Shown here piece by piece: positions 33,295 to 42,347 of a DNA stretch of 64,000 bases. Below the pieces are notes generated by a model. It was given only the letters and a program-made list of their open reading frames with translations. It was not told where the DNA came from and did no database searches. Positions within the stretch are counted from its first letter, which is position 1; each line of letters opens with the position of its first letter. The stretch is taken from positions 269,082-333,081 of the forward strand of contig NZ_VFIL01000008.1 of NCBI RefSeq assembly GCF_007858285.1. The letters run 5' to 3'. A program made the position numbers and the translations under genes. Origin of the DNA: Pseudomonas brenneri (GTDB lineage: Bacteria > Pseudomonadota > Gammaproteobacteria > Pseudomonadales > Pseudomonadaceae).

Positions 33295-33381
33295 TGTGGG
33301 AGCTGGCTTGCCTGCGATAGCATCACCTTGGTGTAACTGATGCACCGAGGTGCCCGCATCGCAGGCAAGCCAGCTCCCACA
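33295..33381. repeat. REP doublet between accC and prmA
   Basis: Arms TGTGGGAGCTGGCTTGCCTG and CAGGCAAGCCAGCTCCCACA are perfect inverted copies. The centre (GCGATAGCATCACCTTGGTG) closely matches the centre of the copy at 7617, so the two share recent ancestry. Confidence 0.9.
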
Positions 33382-33414
33382 GGGCTTTGTGGTGTTCTTG
33401 CGTGCCCATGAATG

Positions 33415-33440
33415 ACAAAACCGCCCGAAGGCGGTTTTGT
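33415..33440 (-). terminator. Terminator of the aroQ-accBC operon
   Basis: ACAAAACCGCC and GGCGGTTTTGT form a perfect 11 bp stem around a four-base CTTC/GAAG-type loop, with the T-run built into the descending arm. It lies 16 bp after the accC stop. Confidence 0.88.
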
Positions 33441-33455
33441 GGGTAGAGCACAAAC

Positions 33456-34817
33456 TTACTGGTTGGCCAGCTTGTGTTCCAGGTAGTGAATGTTCACACC
33501 ACCTTCGCAGAAGCCTTCATCACGAACCAGATCCCGGTGCAGTGGGATGTTGGTCTTGATGCCGTCGACCACGATTTCGTCCAGGGCATTGCGCATACGG
33601 GCCATGGCCTCGTCGCGGGTGGAGCCCCAGGTGATCAGCTTGCCGATCAGCGAGTCGTAGTTCGATGGAACCTTGTAGCCGCTGTACAGGTGCGAATCGA
33701 CGCGAACGCCGTTGCCGCCTGGTGCATGGAAATGCTTGACCAGGCCAGGGCTTGGCATAAAGGTCTTCGGGTCTTCGGCGTTGATCCGGCACTCCAGGGA
33801 GTGGCCGTGGATCTTCACGTCATCCTGGGTGAAGGACAACACGTTGCCAGCGGCGATGCTGAGCATCTCCTTGACGATGTCGATACCGGTGACCATCTCC
33901 GAAACCGGGTGCTCTACCTGCACACGAGTGTTCATCTCGATGAAGTAGAAGCGGCCGTTCTCGTAGAGGAACTCGAAAGTCCCGGCGCCACGGTAGTTGA
34001 TATCGATGCAAGCCTTGACGCAGCGTGCCAGGACTTCCTGACGTGCTTTTTCATCCAGGCCTGGTGCCGGAGCTTCTTCCAGTACCTTCTGGTGACGGCG
34101 TTGCAGCGAGCAATCGCGGTCGCCCAGGTGGATGGCGTGGCCCTGGCCGTCGGACAGTACCTGGACTTCCACGTGACGTGGGTTGGTCAGGTATTTTTCC
34201 AGGTAGACCATCGGGTTGCCGAACCAGGCGCCCGCTTCCGAGCGAGTCTGCTTGGCCGCTTCGATCAGGTCTTCTTCCTTGTGCACCACGCGCATGCCGC
34301 GACCACCACCGCCACCAGCGGCCTTGATGATCACCGGGTAACCGACTTCGCGACCAATGCGCAGGGCGGTTTCCTCGTCCTCAGGCAGCGGGCCGTCGGA
34401 ACCTGGAACGGTTGGCACGCCGGCTGCGATCATGGCGTCCTTGGCCGACACCTTGTCGCCCATCAGGCGAATGGTCTCGGCTTTCGGGCCGATGAAGGCG
34501 AAGCCGGATTTTTCCACCTGTTCGGCGAAGTCGGCGTTTTCCGCGAGGAAGCCGTAGCCAGGGTGGATGCCATCAGCGCCGGTCACTTCAGCCGCGGCGA
34601 TGATGTTCGAGACCTTCAGGTACGAGTTCGTGGCCAGGGGCGGGCCGATGCAGATGCTCTCGTCCGCGAGTTTCACGTGCATCAATTCGGTATCGGCCGT
34701 CGAGTAAACAGCGACGGTCTTGATGCCCTCTTCCTTACAGGCGCGCAGGATCCGCAGCGCGATCTCGCCGCGGTTGGCGATCAGGACTTTTTGCAGTTTC
34801 TTCGCAGGTTTCAACAT
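33456..34817 (-). CDS. accC: Acetyl-CoA carboxylase, biotin carboxylase subunit AccC
   Basis: AccC carboxylates the biotin carried by AccB, using ATP and bicarbonate, for the first step of fatty acid synthesis. The ATG at 34817 (GGAG seven bases upstream) gives 453 residues with VLIANRGEIALRILRACKEE, the ATP-grasp glycine loop KAAGGGGGRGMRVV near residue 160, and FIEMNTRVQVEHPVSEMVTG near 290. It lies 17 bp after accB and is followed by a strong terminator. Confidence 0.97.
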   Translation of the reverse strand: MLKPAKKLQKVLIANRGEIALRILRACKEEGIKTVAVYSTADTELMHVKLADESICIGPPLATNSYLKVSNIIAAAEVTGADGIHPGYGFLAENADFAEQVEKSGFAFIGPKAETIRLMGDKVSAKDAMIAAGVPTVPGSDGPLPEDEETALRIGREVGYPVIIKAAGGGGGRGMRVVHKEEDLIEAAKQTRSEAGAWFGNPMVYLEKYLTNPRHVEVQVLSDGQGHAIHLGDRDCSLQRRHQKVLEEAPAPGLDEKARQEVLARCVKACIDINYRGAGTFEFLYENGRFYFIEMNTRVQVEHPVSEMVTGIDIVKEMLSIAAGNVLSFTQDDVKIHGHSLECRINAEDPKTFMPSPGLVKHFHAPGGNGVRVDSHLYSGYKVPSNYDSLIGKLITWGSTRDEAMARMRNALDEIVVDGIKTNIPLHRDLVRDEGFCEGGVNIHYLEHKLANQ

Positions 34818-34834
34818 CGAAGGCGCTCCGCGGT

Positions 34835-35299
34835 TCAAACGATGGTGAACAGCGGCTGGTCGTACTCAACCGGCTGACCGTTTTCTACCAGGATGGATTC
34901 GATGACGCCGGCTTTTTCGGCCGTGATGTGGTTCATCATTTTCATCGCTTCCACGATGCAGATGGTGTCGCCCACTTTCACGGTCTTGCCCACTTCAACG
35001 AAGGCTGGCGAGGTCGGTGCCGGGGTGCGGTAGAAAGTACCGACCATTGGCGACTTGACCACGAAACCGTTGAGCACTGGTGCGGCCGGTGCGGCGGGAG
35101 CTGCGGCAGCAGCAGGTGCGGCAGCCGGAGCAGCAGCGGCTGGAGCCGGTGCTTGCATCTGTGGCGCGTAGAACTGTTGGGCCGGGGTCTTGCTGTGACG
35201 GCTGATCCGTACGGATTCTTCGCCTTCCTTGATTTCCAGCTCGTCGATACCGGATTCTTCCAGCAGTTCGATCAATTTCTTAACTTTACGGATATCCAT
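34835..35299 (-). CDS. accB: Biotin carboxyl carrier protein AccB
   Basis: AccB carries the biotin of acetyl-CoA carboxylase. The 154 residues contain an N-terminal dimerisation segment, an Ala/Pro-rich flexible linker (about 46-75) and the biotinyl domain with Lys120 in the motif EAMKMMNHI. The order aroQ-accB-accC with gaps of 24 and 17 bp is the standard gammaproteobacterial operon. Confidence 0.97.
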   Translation of the reverse strand: MDIRKVKKLIELLEESGIDELEIKEGEESVRISRHSKTPAQQFYAPQMQAPAPAAAAPAAAPAAAAAPAAPAAPVLNGFVVKSPMVGTFYRTPAPTSPAFVEVGKTVKVGDTICIVEAMKMMNHITAEKAGVIESILVENGQPVEYDQPLFTIV

Positions 35300-35323
35300 G
35301 AATCATCAACTCCCAAGGGTCGG

Positions 35324-35779
35324 TCAGGGGCGTTTAGCCTGTTCTTCAACGTGTTCCAGGGCGGCCTCCAGGGCCAGTCGGTAACCGCTGGCGCCAAGGC
35401 CGCAGATCACTCCTACCGCTACGTCGGAGAAGTAAGAGTGATGGCGGAAAGCTTCGCGTTTATGCACGTTCGATAAATGCACTTCGATGAATGGGATGCT
35501 CACCGCCAGCAGCGCGTCACGTAATGCAACACTTGTGTGCGTAAAAGCGGCGGGATTGATCAGGATAAAGTCCACGCCTTCGCTGCGCGCGGCGTGAATG
35601 CGATCAATCAATTCATACTCGGCATTGCTTTGCAGGTAGAGCAGATGGTGGCCGGCTTCACGGGCCCGTCGTTCCAGATCGAGGTTGATCTGTTCGAGGG
35701 TGACTGCACCGTATACACCCGGCTCGCGGGTGCCGAGCAGGTTCAGGTTGGGTCCGTGCAGAACCAGTAAGGTCGCCAT
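35324..35779 (-). CDS. aroQ: Type II 3-dehydroquinate dehydratase AroQ
   Basis: AroQ removes water from 3-dehydroquinate in the shikimate pathway. The 151 residues show the family motifs LVLHGPNLNLLGTREPGVYG (with the catalytic Tyr), LLYLQSNAEYELIDRIHAA and ILINPAAFTHTSVALRDALL (catalytic His region at about residue 100). It is the first gene before accB-accC. Pseudomonads often carry a second aroQ elsewhere, not seen here. Confidence 0.96.
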   Translation of the reverse strand: MATLLVLHGPNLNLLGTREPGVYGAVTLEQINLDLERRAREAGHHLLYLQSNAEYELIDRIHAARSEGVDFILINPAAFTHTSVALRDALLAVSIPFIEVHLSNVHKREAFRHHSYFSDVAVGVICGLGASGYRLALEAALEHVEEQAKRP

Positions 35780-35900
35780 CGGCTGTTCCTTGTTATTGGA
35801 TGTGGGTACGTCAGAACCCGGCGACTATGCCGCAAAGCCTTTGTGACTGTCCAGTTCTCTGCAATAGCCAGCACGATTAGCGAGGATTGCGCAAAGTATG

Positions 35901-35924
35901 TGACCGGGGCGCACGATCCGGTCA
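35901..35924 (-). promoter_or_regulatory. Inverted repeat upstream of aroQ
   Basis: TGACCGG and CCGGTCA are perfect 7 bp arms with a 10-base spacer, about 120 bp before the aroQ ATG. The geometry (arm centres 17 bases apart) suits a dimeric repressor. I cannot match it to a known regulator. Confidence 0.4.
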
Positions 35925-35960
35925 TTGGTAATACGGTCCTGAGTACGCAGGAGATCAAAA

Positions 35961-36049
35961 TGTGGGAGCGGGCTTGCTCGCGAATGCGGTGTATCAGTCA
36001 ACATGTCCATCACTGACCCACCGCATTCGCGAGCAAGCCCGCTCCCACA
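35961..36049. repeat. REP doublet between ctpL and aroQ
   Basis: Inverted arms TGTGGGAGCGGGCTTGCTCG and CGAGCAAGCCCGCTCCCACA, with inner GCGAATGCGGTG/CACCGCATTCGC also paired. It is nearly identical to the copy at 63781. Confidence 0.9.
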
Positions 36050-36081
36050 TTTTTGATTCCCGTCTGATTTGGGAGATGGCG

Positions 36082-38043
36082 TCAGACGCGGAAGGCCTGC
36101 ACGGCCGTATTAAGTTGCCCGCCGAGTACTAACAGGTGCTCGCCCTGGCTGCGACCCTGGCCAATGCGCAGCAGGTTGTCCTCACCCAGTTGATGAATAC
36201 GCTCACTGTTATCACGGATTTCACTGACCGCGCCGCTCTGCTGGGCCGTTACATCGGCAATGCGGATGGCTGTGTCGGAAATGGTCTGGATTGCGCCGAC
36301 GATTTCATCCAGCGCGCCGTCGGCGGCCTGGGCTTGCTGGGCGGTGGCTTCGGCGTGTTCGACCTGGGCGCGCATGCCTTCCACCGATTGCCGGGCGGCG
36401 GTTTGCAGGCCGGCGATCAGGGTCTGGATTTGGGCGGTGGCGCCCGCGGTGCGCTGGGCCAGGGAGCGCACTTCGTCGGCGACCACGGCAAACCCGCGCC
36501 CGGCTTCACCGGCGCGGGCGGCTTCGATGGCAGCGTTGAGTGCCAGCAGGTTGGTCTGGTCGGCAATCGAGCGAATCACGGTCAGCACGCTGCCAATGGT
36601 GGCGGACTCTTCGGCGAGTTTTTCGATCATCTGCGCATTGTCCTGCACCTCGCCCACCAGCGCGTGCAGGCCGGTCAGGCTCAAGCCGATCACCCGCTGG
36701 CCATGCTCCACGGCCTCGCCGGCGCTGCGGCTGGCCTCGGCGGCCTGGCTGGCGTCGCCCGCAACCTGCTGGATCGTGGCTTCCAGTTCCCCTAATGAAT
36801 CGCGGATTTGCGCAGTGTCCCCGGCCTGGCGTTCGGCGCCGTCATGCAGGCCGCCGCTCAGTTCGGCCAGGGCGCGGCTGCTACCGGCCACTTCTTCTGC
36901 GTTGGTGCGGATAGTCCCCACCAGGTTCACCAGGTAAGCACGCAGGCGATTGAGCGAGGCTTCAATATCATGCAGTTCGCGGTTGGTGTGGCCCAAGGCA
37001 ATTGGCTGGCTGAAATCCCCTTCGGCCCAGGTTGAAAGGGCCGGCGCCAGGCTGGTGAGCACTCGCGCCAGGCGCCGTTGCAGGGTGTCGATGAGCAGGG
37101 CGATCAATAGGATCAGGCCGATCATCACGCCTTGGATCACCCGCACTTCGCCCTGGATCTTGCCGTGCTGGGCGCGTACCTCGGGCTCCAGCGCGGCGAT
37201 GGCTTGCTGCACGGTGTCGATTTTCAGGTGAGTGGCAGCGGCCAGTTCTGCGCGCTTCTGGATTTGCTCGCGGGTACGCGCAAGCTCTGCCGGGTAGCGC
37301 GTGAGCAGGCTGTTGAGTTCGCGCTTGAGATTCACGCCAGTGTCTTCGGCGGTAGCGGTTTCGCTGCTTTCCAGGCCCATCAACGCAGAAAAATCATCGC
37401 TGTTGGAGGCACTGCTGGCGGTCACGCCCAGCAGCGGCAGTTGCTCAAGCAGGTCAGCCTGGCTGCGGATATTGGCCAGTTCACGTTCTACATCGGTGGC
37501 CAATTCACTGCGCCCGCTGCTCACCAGTTTGTCCCGCGCCAGGGACAGCTTGGCCAGGTGCTGCGAGGCTGCCAGCAACGGCGGCAGATAACGTCCTGCA
37601 TCGGCTGAGCTGACGCCCATGGCGTACTGGCTCAGTTGTTCCAGGCTGGCCCCCAATTCCCGCTCGGCTTGCAGCAGCAAGGCTTGTGGGGCGCCGGCCA
37701 GTTTGCCGGCGGCCAGCAGGTCGGTCTTGCTGAAGCCATCGAGGCCGAGCAGGCCGGGCCGCAGTTTTTCGGTCAGTTCAGACGGCAATTCATCCAGGTG
37801 CAGCAACAGGTTTTCCAGGCTCTGGCCGGCAGCGCTCAGGCGCAAGGCGTCGCCGCTGGCCAAATAGTCGTCGATATTGCGCGCGGTCTGGTTCTGGAAC
37901 GCCTGGGACAGGCCCAGATAGCGCTCCATCAATAGATAAGGGCGTTCGAGGGCCCGTTGCGACCACCAGAGCGTAGCGCCCAGGGCCAGGCAAACGGCGA
38001 CCAGCAGAAGGGTGTTCAGATTCGTCAGCAGCTTCAGGCGCAT
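36082..38043 (-). CDS. ctpL: Methyl-accepting chemotaxis protein CtpL
   Basis: This is a membrane chemoreceptor; its P. aeruginosa counterpart (PA4844) senses low phosphate. The ATG at 38043 gives 653 residues, with a TTG at 38055 as alternative. A membrane segment (about 6-26) is followed by a long helical periplasmic sensor (about 30-300), a second membrane segment (IQGVMIGLILLIALLIDTLQ), a HAMP-like region and a cytoplasmic signalling domain whose hairpin tip reads EAARAGEAGRGFAVVADEVR. It lies 55 bp after gcbA on the same strand. Orthology is inferred from sequence type and gene order; the ligand is not readable. Confidence 0.85.
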   Translation of the reverse strand: MRLKLLTNLNTLLLVAVCLALGATLWWSQRALERPYLLMERYLGLSQAFQNQTARNIDDYLASGDALRLSAAGQSLENLLLHLDELPSELTEKLRPGLLGLDGFSKTDLLAAGKLAGAPQALLLQAERELGASLEQLSQYAMGVSSADAGRYLPPLLAASQHLAKLSLARDKLVSSGRSELATDVERELANIRSQADLLEQLPLLGVTASSASNSDDFSALMGLESSETATAEDTGVNLKRELNSLLTRYPAELARTREQIQKRAELAAATHLKIDTVQQAIAALEPEVRAQHGKIQGEVRVIQGVMIGLILLIALLIDTLQRRLARVLTSLAPALSTWAEGDFSQPIALGHTNRELHDIEASLNRLRAYLVNLVGTIRTNAEEVAGSSRALAELSGGLHDGAERQAGDTAQIRDSLGELEATIQQVAGDASQAAEASRSAGEAVEHGQRVIGLSLTGLHALVGEVQDNAQMIEKLAEESATIGSVLTVIRSIADQTNLLALNAAIEAARAGEAGRGFAVVADEVRSLAQRTAGATAQIQTLIAGLQTAARQSVEGMRAQVEHAEATAQQAQAADGALDEIVGAIQTISDTAIRIADVTAQQSGAVSEIRDNSERIHQLGEDNLLRIGQGRSQGEHLLVLGGQLNTAVQAFRV

Positions 38044-38098
38044 GCGTGGTTTCAACCAACGGCAGAAGGAGTAAGTGCCTGAAGTTATTGCGTTTTCG

Positions 38099-39769
38099 TT
38101 ACAGGGTTATGACCGAATCAGTGGATTCTGGTGAAAAGATGGCACTTTGCTTTGATGTGCGTGCGGCCTGGACTCGATTGCGTCCGGCGTCCTTGGCGCG
38201 GTACAGCGCTTCGTCGGCCTGGGCCGCCATCATCAGGCTGTCGGAACCGTCACACAACTCGACTACGCCGGCGCTGAAGGTGCACCACAAATCCTGGGGC
38301 TGGGCCGGATAATGGATTTCGGCAAAGCGCCCACGGATTTCGTCGAGCACCTTGCACGCGGCGTCCAGGTCGGTGTCGGGCATGACGATGGCAAACTCTT
38401 CGCCGCCGTACCGGCCGATATAGTCGGTCTTGCGCAGGCGCTGCTTGAGAAACAGCGCCAGGCTCTTGATCACGCGGTCGCCCATGGGGTGGCCGTGGCT
38501 GTCGTTGACCCGCTTGAAGTGGTCAATGTCGAGCATGGCAAAGCTCAGCGGCTTGCTCTCGCGGCGCGAGCGAAAGCTGCAATCTTCCAGCAGTTGCAGG
38601 ATATGCGTGTGGTTGTACAGGCCGGTCAGGCTGTCGCGCACCATCCGCGCCTTGAGATGGCGGGCGCGGGCGGCGCGGTTGCGCACGGTGGTGATCAGGT
38701 GGCGCGGCTTGATCGGCTTGGTGAGGAAGTCGTCGCCGCCTTCGCTCATGGCATCGAGTTGCTTGTCCAGATCGTCCTCGGACGACAGGTAAATGATCGG
38801 CACGCTGACATAACGGTCATTGTGGCGAATCACCTTGGCCAGCTCGGTGCCGGTGCAGGCCGGCATGTACATGTCGAGAATGATCAGGTCGGGTTGGAAA
38901 TCCGCCAGTTCGGCCATGGCCTGGATCGGTTCGATCAAGGTGCGGGTAACGATCCCGGCGCTGTTGAGCAGGCGCTCGGTGTGCATGGCCTGGGCCCGGG
39001 AGTCGTCGATGATCAGCACTTTATAAGGCTCGTACTGGGCGACGCAGGTCAGGACCTCGATTTTTTCCAGCAGGCTTGAGGCTTCCAGGGTGCCGGTCAA
39101 AAACTCCTGGCCCCCGGCGCGCACGGCGGCCAGGCGGGTGGGGGTGTCGGTTTCGTGCAGGCTGAAGAACAGCAGCGGCAGTTTCTGCTCCAGGCCTTCC
39201 TGGGCTTCGGCGGCCAGTGTCAGGCCCAGGCCGGTGCCGCAGAAGTCCACGTCCATCACAATCGCGGCCGGCAGGCGTTCGGCCATGGACGAGCGGAAGG
39301 CCGCCACGCTGTCCAGGGACAGGGCGCTCAAACCAAAGAATTCCAGTTGCTTGGCCAGGCGCTCGGCGCGGTCGTGATCGGCCAGCATCACGTAGATGGG
39401 TTTGCGCATCGGCGGCAGGAAGGTCTGGTCCAACTGGTCGCCCTGGCGCAGGCCGGTGCGTGACAGGCGCTGCATCAAGCGGTTGAGGTCGGTGATCAGA
39501 TGGCTGCTCAGGCGACCACGGTTTTCATCCACCGCCTTGAGCGATTCGATGATGTGCCGGGCCAGTTGGCCGTGTTCGGGCTGTTCAAAACGCTCGGCAA
39601 ACCGCAGCAGGCGCAAATTGGCCTCGCTGAGTTCGCTTAATTCGGCGTTCGACCACTCGCTGCGCTGCAAACGCTGCCAGATCTCAAGAATTTGACGCGC
39701 CTGATGAATTACCCGCTGGGCAAAGTGCTGCTTGAGACGCTCACGGCTGGGGTCTTCTGGCTCGGTCAT
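38099..39769 (-). CDS. gcbA: Diguanylate cyclase GcbA with two receiver domains
   Basis: GcbA makes cyclic di-GMP and, in P. fluorescens Pf0-1, promotes surface attachment. The 556 residues comprise an N-terminal helical region (about 1-120), a degenerate receiver (about 125-240), a second receiver with phosphorylatable Asp299 (LIILDMYMPACTG) and a GGDEF domain (about 375-535). The active site reads GGEEF at 455-459, and the product-inhibition site RKTD (RxxD) sits at 446-449, so both catalysis and feedback are expected. Position between ctpL and the DUF2333 gene matches PA4843. Confidence 0.92.
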   Translation of the reverse strand: MTEPEDPSRERLKQHFAQRVIHQARQILEIWQRLQRSEWSNAELSELSEANLRLLRFAERFEQPEHGQLARHIIESLKAVDENRGRLSSHLITDLNRLMQRLSRTGLRQGDQLDQTFLPPMRKPIYVMLADHDRAERLAKQLEFFGLSALSLDSVAAFRSSMAERLPAAIVMDVDFCGTGLGLTLAAEAQEGLEQKLPLLFFSLHETDTPTRLAAVRAGGQEFLTGTLEASSLLEKIEVLTCVAQYEPYKVLIIDDSRAQAMHTERLLNSAGIVTRTLIEPIQAMAELADFQPDLIILDMYMPACTGTELAKVIRHNDRYVSVPIIYLSSEDDLDKQLDAMSEGGDDFLTKPIKPRHLITTVRNRAARARHLKARMVRDSLTGLYNHTHILQLLEDCSFRSRRESKPLSFAMLDIDHFKRVNDSHGHPMGDRVIKSLALFLKQRLRKTDYIGRYGGEEFAIVMPDTDLDAACKVLDEIRGRFAEIHYPAQPQDLWCTFSAGVVELCDGSDSLMMAAQADEALYRAKDAGRNRVQAARTSKQSAIFSPESTDSVITL

Positions 39770-40044
39770 ATCCTGACTACTAGGTAAGGGTGCATGCTGA
39801 GATCGACTGGTGGCTCTATGCTAGCACCTCTTTTCCTTTGCACGAGTGTCATACGTCAATTAACTGCATCGTCCAAGTGATTCATTTGCTGACCGTTGGG
39901 TCGCATAGGCGCATCAGCGCCCATCCTTTATAGTTGAGTGCCATCTTTCTGCCAGCCCGATTAGAAAGCCCCGCACAGAGGGGCACGATGGGGTAGGGTT
40001 GTGGTCGTAGCTATTGAACTCAAGTGACTGAAAGGATATCCGCC
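39770..40044. other. Divergent promoter region of gcbA and the DUF2333 gene
   Basis: A 275 bp gap that must hold promoters for both directions. It is richer in A and T than the genes. No REP element or strong inverted repeat is present. Confidence 0.5.
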
Positions 40045-41112
40045 ATGCTGGACTGGAAAAACCGTGCAGGCAGCGCCCCAGGCCCAAGCCCTGCGCCCAA
40101 GTCGGCCTCCCGCAGCTATTTTCGTAACCTGCTGATGAGCCGTGCCCTGCTGACCCTGGTGGTCATATACCTGCTGGTCACCGGCGGCCTGGGTTGGTAC
40201 TGGAGCCAGGAGCCAGCCTTGTTCCCGGTCCAGCAAAATGCACAAATGGCCGCTGAAAAAGACGGCAAGCAAATGGTCATCGGCTTCACCACCGTCGAAA
40301 CCGTCAAGACTGTGATGGGCACCCTGCTTAACAAGCCTGGCGGCTACATTTCCAACGACCGTTTCCCGCCAGGGTTGTGGATGGACAACACGCCTAGTTG
40401 GGAATATGGCGTGCTGGTCCAGGTGCGTGACCTGACCCGGGCCCTGCGCAAGGACTTTGCCCGCTCGCAATCGCAATCGGCCGAAGACGCCGACCTGGCC
40501 AAGGCCGAGCCGCGCTTCAACTTTGATAACAAGAGCTGGGTGCTGCCCTCCAGCGAGTCGGAATACCAGGAAGGCATCAACTCCCTGAACCGCTATCAAG
40601 TGCGTCTGTCTGACCCCAACCAGAAAGGTGCGCTGTTCTATGCGCGTGCCGACAACCTCAACAACTGGCTGGGCGATGTCGCTACCCGCCTGGGTTCGTT
40701 GTCGCAGCGCCTGTCGGCCAGTGTTGGCCGGGTCAAGCTCAACACCGCGTTGAAAACCGAAGCGCTGGCGCCGGGCGAAGTGCCGCAGGTCGATGAAGAA
40801 GTGGTGGAAACCCCATGGATGCAGATCGACAACGTGTTCTACGAAGCCCGTGGCCAGGCGTGGGCCCTGTCCCACCTGTTGCGCGCGATCGAGGTCGACT
40901 TCGCCGACGTGCTGGCCAAGAAAAACGCCACCGTCAGCGTACGCCAGATCATTCGTGAGCTGGAGGCGTCGCAGGAAACCCTGTGGAGCCCGATGATCCT
41001 CAATGGTAGCGGCTACGGCGTATTGGCCAACCACTCGTTGGTGATGGCCAACTACATCTCCCGTGCCAACGCGGCGGTGATCGACTTGCGCCAACTGCTG
41101 AACCAGGGTTGA
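40045..41112 (+). CDS. DUF2333 family membrane-anchored protein
   Basis: This 355-residue protein of unknown function starts at the ATG at 40045 (AAAGGA 10 bases upstream). A proline-rich basic N-terminus precedes one membrane anchor (ALLTLVVIYLLVTGGLGWYW, about 35-55). The remaining soluble part is presumably periplasmic and helical, with LPSSESEYQEGINSLNRYQV in the middle. The orthologue in P. aeruginosa sits in the same place (PA4842). It ends 3 bp before the NUDIX gene, so the two are probably co-transcribed. Confidence 0.88.
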   Translation: MLDWKNRAGSAPGPSPAPKSASRSYFRNLLMSRALLTLVVIYLLVTGGLGWYWSQEPALFPVQQNAQMAAEKDGKQMVIGFTTVETVKTVMGTLLNKPGGYISNDRFPPGLWMDNTPSWEYGVLVQVRDLTRALRKDFARSQSQSAEDADLAKAEPRFNFDNKSWVLPSSESEYQEGINSLNRYQVRLSDPNQKGALFYARADNLNNWLGDVATRLGSLSQRLSASVGRVKLNTALKTEALAPGEVPQVDEEVVETPWMQIDNVFYEARGQAWALSHLLRAIEVDFADVLAKKNATVSVRQIIRELEASQETLWSPMILNGSGYGVLANHSLVMANYISRANAAVIDLRQLLNQG

Positions 41113-41115
41113 GTC

Positions 41116-41652
41116 ATGGTCGACAGCACCAAGGAGGTCGCGCACCGCGCGGCCTCGGATGCCGAACACATTGCCTGGGTCGACGAGCAGGACAACCTGC
41201 TCGGCGCCCTGGTGCGCTCCGATTTGCGTGAGCGCGGGCTGATCGGGCGCGGCACCTACATCATGCTATTCAACTCAAAGGGTGAGCTGTGCGTGCATCG
41301 CCGTACCCTGAGCAAGGCCATCTACCCGGGTTACTGGGACGTGGCGGCGGGTGGGATGGTGGCGGCGGGCGAGAGCTATGAGCAGTCGGCGGCCCGTGAG
41401 CTGGAAGAGGAGTTGGGCGTCAGCGGTGTTGAATTGACCGCCCACGACCACTTTTTCTTCGAGGATACGGGCAACCGGCTCTGGTGCTCGGCGTTCTCGG
41501 CGGTCTGGGATGGGCCGCTGCAACTGCAGCCTGAAGAGGTGCTGGAAGCGCGCTTTATGAGCATTGAAGCGGTGCTTGCCGATATCGAGCAAAAGTCCTA
41601 TTGCCCCGACTCCCTGGCTGCCTTAAAACGCTATCTGGCCGCGCGTCGCTAA
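41116..41652 (+). CDS. NUDIX hydrolase (YfcD-like)
   Basis: This is a cytoplasmic NUDIX phosphohydrolase of 178 residues. The full Nudix box is present: GMVAAGESYEQSAARELEEE followed by LGV, matching Gx5Ex7REUxEExGU, at about residues 77-99. The N-terminal VDEQDNLLGALVRSDLRERG resembles YfcD and isopentenyl-diphosphate isomerase-like members. The substrate is unknown. It begins 3 bp after the DUF2333 stop. Confidence 0.92.
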   Translation: MVDSTKEVAHRAASDAEHIAWVDEQDNLLGALVRSDLRERGLIGRGTYIMLFNSKGELCVHRRTLSKAIYPGYWDVAAGGMVAAGESYEQSAARELEEELGVSGVELTAHDHFFFEDTGNRLWCSAFSAVWDGPLQLQPEEVLEARFMSIEAVLADIEQKSYCPDSLAALKRYLAARR

Positions 41653-41971
41653 AGTTGCATAAATTGGCGCCATTTGGCTCTTAGCAAGTAGGCTTTTTGC
41701 CGTTACACTGCGCGACTTTTCAAGCCGAACCGCTACAGCGTCTCCCCGGCCCCCTGTAGGAGCGAGCTTGCTCGCGAAAAATCCAATGCCACCGCGTGCT
41801 GCCTGAATGCCCGCGTTATCGTTGACGATTTTCGCGAGCAAGCTCGCTCCTACAGAGGCAAACGGTGAGGCCTGGGCGGTTCGGTAGCGCTGCCCCTGCC
41901 TGAGTGGGGCTTCGCGGTCAGCCGCCCATTGCGGGCACTGATCAGTCTTCATCCTCCCAAGAGGATTGCCG
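41653..41971. other. Gap between NUDIX and SUI1 genes
   Basis: About 320 bp. It holds one REP doublet (41755-41854). The rest shows no supported gene; the right end carries the ribosome site of the SUI1 gene (AGAGG). Confidence 0.6.
41755..41854. repeat. REP doublet between NUDIX and SUI1 genes
   Basis: Perfect inverted arms TGTAGGAGCGAGCTTGCTCG and CGAGCAAGCTCGCTCCTACA, the same subtype as the copy between purH and purD. The centres also share GTTATCGTTGACGAT-like sequence (in opposite orientation in the purH-purD copy). Confidence 0.9.
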
Positions 41972-42343
41972 GTGGCCAAAAAAGCCGCATCCTTCGCCGC
42001 CCTTGGTGGCCTGGTGTTTTCCACCGACGCAGGTCGGCATTGCCCGGACTGTCGCCAGCCCGTGGACGCCTGTACCTGCAAACAGACCCTGATTCCCGAA
42101 GGTGACGGCATTGCCCGCGTGCGTCGCGAGAGCAAGGGCCGTGGCGGCAAGACGGTGACCACCATCACCGGCGTGCCCCTGGCAGCCGAGCCACTCAAGG
42201 AGTTGGCCACCGTGCTGAAGAAGCGCTGTGGCACCGGTGGCGCGCTGAAAGACGGGATTATCGAAATCCAGGGCGATCACGTCGAGTTGCTGTTGGCCGA
42301 GTTGATCAAGCTCGGATACAAGGCGAAGAAATCCGGCGGCTAG
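41972..42343 (+). CDS. yciH: SUI1/eIF1 family translation factor YciH
   Basis: This is a bacterial relative of eukaryotic initiation factor eIF1. The GTG at 41972 (AGAGG nine bases upstream) gives 123 residues. A Cys-containing N-terminal region (CPDCRQPVDACTCK, a possible metal site) precedes the SUI1 domain with GRGGKTVTTITGVPL, KKRCGTGGALKDGIIEIQGD and a C-terminal Lys/Gly tail. E. coli YciH acts on initiation fidelity; the role here is by family only. It is upstream of speA, separated by a repeat-rich gap. Confidence 0.9.
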   Translation: MAKKAASFAALGGLVFSTDAGRHCPDCRQPVDACTCKQTLIPEGDGIARVRRESKGRGGKTVTTITGVPLAAEPLKELATVLKKRCGTGGALKDGIIEIQGDHVELLLAELIKLGYKAKKSGG

Positions 42344-42347
42344 CAGC

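Larger units (their letters stand above)
35780..36081. other. Gap between ctpL and aroQ
   Basis: About 300 bp holding the aroQ-accBC promoter region on the right part of the minus strand (35780-35950), an inverted repeat at 35901-35924 and a REP doublet. From memory P. aeruginosa has dipZ between aroQ1 and ctpL; no trace of a coding remnant is visible here. Confidence 0.6.
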
